Source of the DNA: Actinoplanes siamensis
GTDB lineage: Bacteria; Actinomycetota; Actinomycetes; Mycobacteriales; Micromonosporaceae
Assembly (NCBI RefSeq): GCF_016862395.1
Contig: NZ_BOMW01000015.1
Span: 1 to 64,000 of the forward strand
Reading direction: 5' to 3'
DNA: 64,000 nucleotides
In this document: positions 50,222-57,700 of the stretch, in pieces
Layout of the letters: each line of letters begins with the position of its first letter
Position numbering within the stretch: the first letter of the stretch is position 1
Program-made: the position numbers and the translations under genes
Notes under the pieces: model-generated
Told to the model about the DNA's origin: nothing
What the model saw: the letters and a program-made list of their open reading frames with translations, nothing else
Databases searched by the model: none

Positions 50222-51328
50222 GTGCTTTTCGCGCTGGCCGCCCTGCTCGCGTTGGTGGGCGCCGGCAACGATCCGGACCACGCCGCGCGGCTGCAGGTCG
50301 TGGCGTTCTGCGACCTGGTGATCGCGCTGATCACGATGGTGGCCCCGTGGCGGCCGAGCCGGCCGAACGCGCCGGCGCTGATCGGGCTGGCCGGCTTCGC
50401 CGTGCTCGGCCTGTCCACCTGGTCGTTCGGCGGGGTGGCGGCCGGCACCGGCCCGTTCCTGGTGATGCTCTACGCCTGGTCGGCGCTGCACTTCCCGCGC
50501 TGGATCCTGCTCGCCTACGCCGTCCCGGCCACCCTCGCGTACCTGCTTCCGCTGATCATCACCGGTCAGTCGCCACTGGTGCTGAGCAGCGCGGCGATCC
50601 TGATGCCGGTCACCCTCTCGGTCAGCCTGCTGATCGAGGCGCAGGCCCGCCACCTGCGCGACGACCGGGAACGTCTGGCCCGCGTCGAGCGGTGGCGCTC
50701 CGCGATGATGAACACGCTGGCGCACGACGTGCGGTCCCCGCTGAGCGGGGTGCAGATCGTGCTGGACGAGCTGCGCGAGGACGCCACCGGGGTGGCGGCG
50801 GACATGCTGGACGTGGCGCTGCGGCAGGCCGCGCGCATCCACCGCCTGGCCGACGCGCTGCTCGACGTGCAGCGCATCGACAGCTCCGGCCGGCTCACGC
50901 TGGACCGGCGCGAGTACCCGGCGCTCGAACTCGTCCAGGAGGCGCTCGGCTATCTGCGGCCGGACGAGCCGATCCGGGTGGAGATCGACCCGTCGGCCCG
51001 GCTCTACGTGGACAAGGAGCGCTTCGAGCAGATCCTGATCAACTTCCTGACCAACGCCCTGCGGTACGGCCGGCCGCCGGTCGAGGTGCGGATCGCCCGG
51101 GACGGCGACGTCGACCGGGTCGAGGTGCGCGACCATGGGCCCGGCGTCCCGGAGGAGCTGCGCGACACGCTGTTCGGGCAGTTCGCGGTCGGCGGCGACC
51201 AGGGGGTGGGTCTGGGTCTGTGGATCGTGCGGCAGTTGGCCCGGGCGCACGGCGGCGAGGCGCTCGCCGAGTCCCGCGACCCGGGCGTGGCGATGGTCGC
51301 GACGTTCCCGGCGCGGCAGCCCTCGTGA
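50222..51328 (+). CDS. Orphan membrane sensor histidine kinase
   Basis: A 368-residue kinase. About five helices (residues ~1-135) are followed by a HisKA dimerisation domain with phospho-acceptor His168 (LAHDVRSPLSGVQIVLDEL). The ATPase domain has the N box FLTNALRYG, EVRDHGPGVPEELRD (G1) and GVGLGLWIVRQLARAHGG (G2). There is no response regulator gene nearby, so it is an orphan. GTG 50222 is the only standard start, but coding-like sequence (GPRAAARQAG) precedes it in frame after an in-frame TAG, so a non-standard start slightly upstream is possible. Confidence 0.88.
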   Translation: MLFALAALLALVGAGNDPDHAARLQVVAFCDLVIALITMVAPWRPSRPNAPALIGLAGFAVLGLSTWSFGGVAAGTGPFLVMLYAWSALHFPRWILLAYAVPATLAYLLPLIITGQSPLVLSSAAILMPVTLSVSLLIEAQARHLRDDRERLARVERWRSAMMNTLAHDVRSPLSGVQIVLDELREDATGVAADMLDVALRQAARIHRLADALLDVQRIDSSGRLTLDRREYPALELVQEALGYLRPDEPIRVEIDPSARLYVDKERFEQILINFLTNALRYGRPPVEVRIARDGDVDRVEVRDHGPGVPEELRDTLFGQFAVGGDQGVGLGLWIVRQLARAHGGEALAESRDPGVAMVATFPARQPS

Positions 51329-51347
51329 AGGCCCGGCCCGGCGGGCG

Positions 51348-52109
51348 CTATTCCCCGGTGAACACCGGGTCGCGCCGGGCCAGGCTGGCCGCGATGCCCT
51401 CGGCCGCGTCCCTGGTCGCCCAGTGCGCCTTCTGCTCGGCCAGCTCGTGGTCGAGCGCCGCCCGCACCCGCCCGGCCAGCTCGCCGCGCAGCGTCGCGCG
51501 GATCGACCGGACCGCCAGCGGCGCGGATGCGGCGATCTCCAGGGCCAGGCCGCGCGCGGTCTCCCGGACCCGGCCCGGCTCGGCGAGCCGGTCGGCCAGC
51601 CCGATCCGGTACGCCTCCTCGCCGCCGACCCGCCGGCCGGTCAGCATCATGTCTGTCGCCTTCTGCCGCCCGATCAGCTCGGGCAGCGTCACGCTCAGCC
51701 CGAACCCCTGGTGGAACCCGAGCCGGGCGAAGTTCGCGACGAACCGCGTTCCCGCCTCGGCGACGCGGAAGTCGGCGGCGCAGGCCAGCCCGAGCCCGCC
51801 GCCGACCGCGGTGCCCTGCACGGCCGCGACGATCGGCGTCCGCACCTCGAAGAGCCCGACGGCCCGCCGGTAGAGCCGCGCCGCGGCGTCCACCTGGTCC
51901 CCGGCGAAGTCCCCGCCGCCGAAGTCCGCGCCGGCGCAGAAGTGCTTGCCCTCGGAGGCGAGCAGGATCGCCCGGCACGCCGGATCGTCGTCGAGCCGCA
52001 GCGCCGCGTCCACCACCTGCCCGATCAGCACCTCGTCGAAGTGATTGGCCGGCGGCCGCCGCATCTCCAGCAGCGCCACCCCGTCCGCAACCGTCACCGA
52101 GAGATCCAC
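51348..52109 (-). CDS. Enoyl-CoA hydratase/isomerase family protein
   Basis: A 253-residue crotonase-fold enzyme from GTG 52109. The oxyanion-hole region KHFCAGADFGGGD and the second loop AAVQGTAVGGGLGLACAADFRVAE are present. In the crotonase pattern the catalytic Glu pair is not complete: the position after FARLGFHQGFG has His/Gln instead of Glu, so the enzyme may catalyse a different reaction than hydration. It is convergent with the kinase gene, separated by 19 bp. It probably acts on an acyl-CoA in degradation pathways. Confidence 0.87.
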   Translation of the reverse strand: MDLSVTVADGVALLEMRRPPANHFDEVLIGQVVDAALRLDDDPACRAILLASEGKHFCAGADFGGGDFAGDQVDAAARLYRRAVGLFEVRTPIVAAVQGTAVGGGLGLACAADFRVAEAGTRFVANFARLGFHQGFGLSVTLPELIGRQKATDMMLTGRRVGGEEAYRIGLADRLAEPGRVRETARGLALEIAASAPLAVRSIRATLRGELAGRVRAALDHELAEQKAHWATRDAAEGIAASLARRDPVFTGE

Positions 52110-52456
52110 ACCCGAACCTTAATGCCCCGGTTCTTGGCGGCGCTTTCCGCCTGCCGGGCCCCCCGGCCGCTCGTGGTCGCGCGTCCTGGTTCGCCGATAC
52201 GGCGGGTGGAGTCCTCCCCGCGGTAGGTCGCCGGTGGGCCGCAGCCGCCTGTGCGCTGCGGGCGCCGGTGGGCCGCAGCCGCCTGCGCGGTGGAGCCGCC
52301 GGTTCCTCGCGCGGCGTCCGCCGCCGGTGGTCGGTGGTGCGTGCGGGCGACGAACAGCGTGGGGTGGCGCGTGCGGGGGCGCTGGACGGTGTGGGGCGGT
52401 GTGTGCGGGGTGGTGTGTGGGGGACGGTGCGGGGTGGTGCGGTGCGGCGCCGGCGG
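52110..52456. repeat. Gene-free region with 23-bp direct repeat and G-rich tract
   Basis: The unit CGCCGGTGGGCCGCAGCCGC (plus CTG) occurs at 52229-52251 and 52263-52285, 34 bp apart. Downstream, 52360-52450 is strongly G/T biased with runs of G (GGGG, GGGGG) spaced for possible G-quadruplex formation on the plus strand. No gene is supported; the tract lies downstream of the XRE-cupin stop and upstream of the enoyl-CoA hydratase start, both leftward. Confidence 0.6.
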
Positions 52457-53053
52457 TCAGGCGGGGCCGGGGGTGGGTCTGGGGCGGGCCCGGAGGTGGA
52501 CCCGTTCGCCCTGGGGGCCGAACAGGCTGAGGATCTCGGCCGGCTCGTCGCCCGGGTTGAGCACCAGGTGCGGCAGCCGGGTGTCGAACTCGGCGGCCTC
52601 GCCCGCGGTCAGGATGATGTCGTGGTCGCCGAGCAGGAGGCGGACCCGTCCGCTGAGGACGTACAGCCACTCGTACCCCTCATGGGTCTGTTGTTCCAGA
52701 CCGCAGTCCGCCGGCGTCGGCGGGATGATCTGCTTGAACGCCTGGACACCGCCCGGCCGGCGGGTGAGCGGGACGTAGGTGTGGCCGTTGCGCTCGATCG
52801 GCCGCTGGCGGATCCGCGGGTCGCCGGTCTCCGGGGCGTCGACCAGCTCGTCCAGGGTGACCTGGTAGGCCTCGGCCAGCGGCAGCAGCAGCTCCAGGGT
52901 GGGTCTGCGGCTGCCGGACTCCAGGCGGGACAGGGTGCTGACCGAGATGCCTGTGGTCTCGGCCAGCTGGGTCAGCGTGATGTCGCGCTTGTGCCGCAGT
53001 GCGCGCAGCTGCGGGCCCACGGCGGCCAGAGCGGCCTCCAGGTCTTTTGCCAT
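52457..53053 (-). CDS. XRE-family regulator with C-terminal cupin domain
   Basis: A 198-residue regulator. The N-terminal helix-turn-helix (~15-70; ITLTQLAETTGISVSTLSRLESGSRRPTLELLLPLA) is of the Cro/C1 type. The C-terminal cupin barrel (~115-190) contains THEGYEWLYVLSGRVRLLLGDHD and FDTRLPHLVLNPG, likely to bind a small ligand or metal. Proteins of this build control neighbouring metabolic genes. It is divergent from the flavoprotein-methyltransferase gene with an 81-bp intergenic region, so that gene is its most likely target. The ATG at 53053 gives MAKDLEAALAAVGPQ. Confidence 0.93.
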   Translation of the reverse strand: MAKDLEAALAAVGPQLRALRHKRDITLTQLAETTGISVSTLSRLESGSRRPTLELLLPLAEAYQVTLDELVDAPETGDPRIRQRPIERNGHTYVPLTRRPGGVQAFKQIIPPTPADCGLEQQTHEGYEWLYVLSGRVRLLLGDHDIILTAGEAAEFDTRLPHLVLNPGDEPAEILSLFGPQGERVHLRARPRPTPGPA

Positions 53054-53134
53054 AACAGCAACGATACTTGCCGCTCTCGCGGCGTCGGGGACACGCTGGG
53101 CGGGACAGACGCGCCGAAGCGGAGGGAGAGCACT

Positions 53135-54703
53135 GTGGAAGAGCAACGGGTGTACGACGTACTGGTGGTCGGAGGCGGCGCGGCTGGCCTGGGCGGGGCG
53201 GTCACGCTGGCCCGCTCCCGGCGCTCGGTCCTGGTGATCGACAGCGGTGACCCGCGCAACGCGCCGGCCGGCCACGTGCACAACCTGCTCGGCCGGGAGA
53301 GCGTCACGCCGGCCGAGCTGTACCGGGCGGGCCGGGCCGAGGTCGCCGGGTACGGCGGGGAGCTCTGCGCCGGCACCGCCGAGAAGGCCGAGCGGGACGG
53401 CGACAATTTCCTGGTCACGCTCGCCGACGGCGGCCAGGTGCGGGGGCGCCGGCTGTTGGTCACCACCGGCCTGGTCGACGAGCTGCCGCAGATCCCCGGG
53501 CTGGCCGAGCGGTGGGGCCGGGACGTGGCGCACTGCCCGTACTGCCATGGCTGGGAGTTGCGCGACAAGCGGATCGGGGTGCTCGTCACCAGCCCGCTCA
53601 GCCTGCACCAGGCGCAGCTCTGGCGCCAGCTCAGCGACGACGTGCTCTACCTGCTCAACGGCGGCCCGGCGCCCTCCGCCGAGCAGGCCGAGCAGCTCGC
53701 CGCGCGCGGCGTGCCGGTGGTGCGCGAGCCGGTCGAGGCGGTGGAGACCGACGGCGACCGGGTCACCGGCGTGCGGCTGGCCGGCGGCCGGGTGGTCGGC
53801 CTGGAGGTGATCGCGGTCGGCCCGCGGTTCGTGGCCCGCTCCGCGTTCCTCGAGTCGCTGGGCCTGGAGCCGGCGCCGATGGAGATGAACGGGCACGTGA
53901 TGGGCCTGCGGATCCCGGCCGGGGAGACCGGCGCCACGGCGGTGCCGGGCGTCTGGGTGGCCGGCAACGTCACCGACCTGGGCGCCACCGTCGCGGTCGC
54001 CGCCGCGGCCGGCCAGACCGCCGCTGCGATGATCAACATGGATCTGGTCGCCGAGGAGACCCGCGACGCGGTCGCCGGGTACCGCCGGCAGCAGGAGACC
54101 ATGTTCGAGGCGGAGGCCTGGGAGGAGCGGTACCGGGCCAAGCCGTCGATCTGGAGCGGCAAACCGAACTCGCAGCTGGTCGGGGAGGCCGCCGGGCTGC
54201 CGGCCGGGCGCGCGCTGGACGTCGGCTGCGGGGAGGGCGCCGACGCGGTCTGGCTGGCCGAGCGCGGTTGGCGGGTGACAGGCGTCGACATCTCCTCGGT
54301 GGCGCTGCTCCGGGCGGCCGGACACGCGGCGGCCGCCGGGCTCGCCGACCGGATCACGTTCAGCCAGGCGGATCTGCGCGCCGAGCCGCCCGCCGACCGG
54401 TCGTACGACCTGGTCTCGGCGCACTTCATGCACCTGCCCGCGGACACGCGCAAAGAGCTGTACCCCCGGCTGGCCGCCGCTGTCGCGCTCGGCGGCACCC
54501 TGCTGATCGTCGGCCACCACCCGGACGACCTGGCCGCGGGCCGGCACCCGATGCACTTCCCGGACATGATGTTCACGGCCCAGGAACTGGCCGTCGAGTT
54601 GGACCCGGCCGAGTGGGAGGTGCTGACCGCGGCGAAGCGCCCCCGCCAGACCCCGGACGGCGTGCTGCACGACGCGGTGCTGGTCGCTCGCCGCAAACGC
54701 TGA
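53135..54703 (+). CDS. Fusion of thioredoxin-reductase-like flavoprotein and SAM-dependent methyltransferase
   Basis: A 522-residue bifunctional protein from GTG 53135 (GGAGGGAG upstream). Residues ~5-310 are a thioredoxin-reductase-like FAD/NAD(P) domain with VVGGGAAGLGG (~11-21), the redox pair C134-x2-C137 (HCPYCHGWE) and a GVWVAGNVTD FAD closing motif. Residues ~330-520 are a class I methyltransferase with ALDVGCGEGADAVWLAERGW (~360-379) and VTGVDIS. The active-site CxxC suggests disulfide or thiol chemistry, and the methyltransferase may act on a related thiol/metalloid. Such fusions are recurrent in actinobacteria. The divergent XRE-cupin gene is its likely regulator. Confidence 0.93.
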   Translation: MEEQRVYDVLVVGGGAAGLGGAVTLARSRRSVLVIDSGDPRNAPAGHVHNLLGRESVTPAELYRAGRAEVAGYGGELCAGTAEKAERDGDNFLVTLADGGQVRGRRLLVTTGLVDELPQIPGLAERWGRDVAHCPYCHGWELRDKRIGVLVTSPLSLHQAQLWRQLSDDVLYLLNGGPAPSAEQAEQLAARGVPVVREPVEAVETDGDRVTGVRLAGGRVVGLEVIAVGPRFVARSAFLESLGLEPAPMEMNGHVMGLRIPAGETGATAVPGVWVAGNVTDLGATVAVAAAAGQTAAAMINMDLVAEETRDAVAGYRRQQETMFEAEAWEERYRAKPSIWSGKPNSQLVGEAAGLPAGRALDVGCGEGADAVWLAERGWRVTGVDISSVALLRAAGHAAAAGLADRITFSQADLRAEPPADRSYDLVSAHFMHLPADTRKELYPRLAAAVALGGTLLIVGHHPDDLAAGRHPMHFPDMMFTAQELAVELDPAEWEVLTAAKRPRQTPDGVLHDAVLVARRKR

Positions 54704-54733
54704 CCACGGCGGAGGTGTTTCGGAGGAATCGCC

Positions 54734-54767
54734 AGCAAGGCATCGGTTGCCTTGCTGCAATGGGCTC
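54734..54767 (+). promoter_or_regulatory. Inverted repeat and TGCAAT element before the second DUF4011 helicase
   Basis: Perfect 9-bp arms AGCAAGGCA (54734-54742) and TGCCTTGCT (54748-54756) flank a 5-base loop. GCTGCAAT and GGG follow, and TGCAAT (54756-54761) ends 6 nt before ATG 54768. The upstream flank is CCAGC, as before the first helicase. Arms differ in sequence between the two sites while pairing is kept. Confidence 0.6.
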
Positions 54768-57700
54768 ATGCGGCCGGATGATGCAGAAGGACGGACCGGG
54801 CCGGACGACGACGTCCGCCCCGCGCTCGCGGCCTGGCGTGACGGGCTCACCGACCCGGCCGCCGACGACCGGCTGATCGACCTGCCGCGGACCGGGGCCG
54901 GCGTCGTGGAGATCACCGGCCCCGGCCCGGCGGCCGTCGTCGACCGGCTGCGGACCGGCCGGGACTGGGCGTTCGGCCAGGGCTCCGGCCGGCTCGCCAC
55001 CGAACTGTCCTCCGACGCCCTGCAGACGATGCTGCGGCACCTGCGCCGGCACGCCCACCAGCAGAGCGTGGACCGCGGCGAGGACGTCCTGCACCTGGCC
55101 ACCGGCCTGCTGCACTGGCAGGACGGGGCCGGCACGGCGCACACCAGCCCGATCCTGCTCACCCCGGTCGAGCTTGTCGCGCTCGGCCCCGGCGACGTGC
55201 CCCGGCTGCGCGCCGCCACCGGCGACCCGGTGCTCAACCCGGCCCTCGCCCGGCGCCTGCGCGAGCACGGCGTCGAGCTCACCGCCGACCACGCCCGGCT
55301 GCGCGAGCGGATCGCCGGCAAACCCGGCTGGCGGGTCGCCGACGCGGTCGTGCTGTCCTGCTTCGACCTGGCCGCCGAGGCGATCCGGCAGGACCTGGAC
55401 GAGCACGAGCGGCAGATCCTGGCACACCCGGTGGTGCGGGCCCTGGCGGCCGAGGACGGCGACCTGGCCTTCGAGCCGGTCCCCGCCGGGCAGCTCGACG
55501 AGCGGGACATCCCGCTGCTGCTGGACGTCGACGCGGACCAGCGGGTGTGCGTGGCGGCCGCGCTGGACGGGCACAGCTTCCTGATCGACGGCCCGCCCGG
55601 GACCGGCAAGTCGCAGACCGTGGCCACCATGATCGGGGCGCTCGCGCACGCCGGGAAACGGGTGCTGTTCGTCTCCGAGACCGCGTCCGCGCTCGACGTG
55701 GTCCAGCGTCGGTTGGCCGCCGCCGGGCTCGGCAACTACCTGCTCGACCTGCACGGGCAGCGGGCCGGCCGGCGGCAGGTGGCGGCCGCGCTCGCCGCCG
55801 CGCTGGAGGCGGTGCCGCTGCCGCCGCCCGGCTTGGACGAGGTGGACCGGCACACCCTCGCCGACCGGCGGGAGCGGCTGACCGCGTACGCCAAGGCGGT
55901 CAACGAGCCCCGCGAACCGCTCGGGCGCAGCCTGCACGAGATCGTCGGCCGGTGGTCGCGGCTCGACGGCGTGCCGGAGAGTCCCGCCCCGGCCCTGCAG
56001 CCCCTCGCCCTGACCGAGGACGCCCTGGACCGCATCCGGACCGCCGCCGAGCGCCTGGCCGGCGCGTGGCGACCGGCCACCGAACGCAGCGGATTCCGCT
56101 GGCGCGAGGTGATCGAGAAGGAGCCGCTCGCCGGGGCGCTGGACGAGGCGCAGCTCGCGCTGGACGCGCTGACCGCGGCCACCGACGCGCTCGGGCCGCT
56201 GGCCACCGCGTTCCACGTGCGGCTCCCGGTCGACGCCGCGGTTCTGAACGGTCTCGCCAGGCACGCCGCGGCCCGGCCGGCCGCGGCCGCCGACCACTGG
56301 CTCACCGCTGCCTCGCTGCGCCCGGTCCACGAGGCCGCGCAGACCCTGGCCCGGCTGGCCGCCGACGTGCGGCAGGCCGAGGAGCAGGCCCGGGCCCGCA
56401 CCGGGGTGTCCGCCGCCGTGCTCGCCGAGCAGGACATCGCCGAGCTGCCGGCACAGCCCCGGCTGGACCCGCCCGCGGTCGAGCTGGCGCCGCTGACCGC
56501 GGCCACCGCCAAGGCGCTGGCCGGGCGGTTCGCCGCGGACGCCGACGAGCTGGAGCACCAGCAGCGCGACCTGGACCGGATCACCGGCCGGCTGGGGCTG
56601 CCCGACGTGCTGCACTTCTCCGACGTCGAGCTGGTCACCGTGATCGCCGAGCTGGGCGCCCGCCCGGACAAGCCGGAGCCGGCCTGGTTCGGCCCGGGGG
56701 CGCAGGCCAGCGTGCACGCCGCGGCGGGCGGGCTGCGGCGGCACGTCGAGGCGGTCGCCGAGGCCCGCGCCCTGGCCCGGGAGTTCTTCACCGAGGCGGT
56801 GCTGCACGAGCCGGTCGAGGACCTGGCCGAACGGTTCGCGACAGTACACCGCGGCGTGCGCAAGTTCCTGGCCGGCTACCGCTGGGACAAGGAGACCGTG
56901 GCCGCGCTCGCCGAGCCGGGCGTCAGCGCCGAGGAGGCGGTGGCCCAGCTGCCCCTCGCGGTCGCCTGGCGGCGCGCCAACGAGGGCCTGATCGCTGCGG
57001 AACGCCAGCACGCCGCGCTGCTCGGCCGCTACTGGCGGCGGCTGGACACCGACTTCCTGGCGATCGGGCGGGCCCTGGAGACGGTCGGCGAGGTGCTGCG
57101 GGTGACGCCTGCGGAGGCGCTCCCCGCGATCATCGACTACGTCTGCAACCGGGGCGGCGACGGTGCGGTGCTGCGCACGGTGACCGAGGCCCGCGACGTG
57201 TTCCGGCACTGGCGGGCCACGCTGCGCGACGAACCCGAGGCGGCGGCCCGGCCGGTTCTCGGGCTCGGCACCGTGCCGGACGCCGTGGCCTGGCTACGCG
57301 CCCAGGTCGGTCCGCTGAGCGCGGCCGCCGAGACGGTCGGGCAGCTCGACGCGATCGTGGGCGGGGAGCTGGACCTGGGCGCCGCGGTGGAGATCGCGGC
57401 GGTGCGCGGGCGGGTGGTGGAGTCGGTGCGGGCGCTGGCCGAGGCCGAGCCGGGACTGCGGGCGGCGCTGGGCGAGACGTACCGGGGACGGGACACCGAC
57501 CTGCGGGCCGTCGAGGCGGCCCTGAACTGGGCGGCGCATGCTCGTACGCTGCGCACCGGGGCGGACGCGGCGCTCACCGTGGAACAGGCCGCGGCGCTGC
57601 GGTCCGAGCGGGACGTCGATCTGTCCGCCCTGATCGAGCGGTGGCAGCGGGCCCGGCAGCGGATCATCGACGCGTTCGGGCCGGCCCGGCAGGTGCGGCT

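Noticed and set aside
54573-57209. Minus-strand 878-codon frame antisense to helicase 2
   Set aside because: Low-complexity composition, no recognisable family; the plus strand has clear helicase motifs over the same bases.
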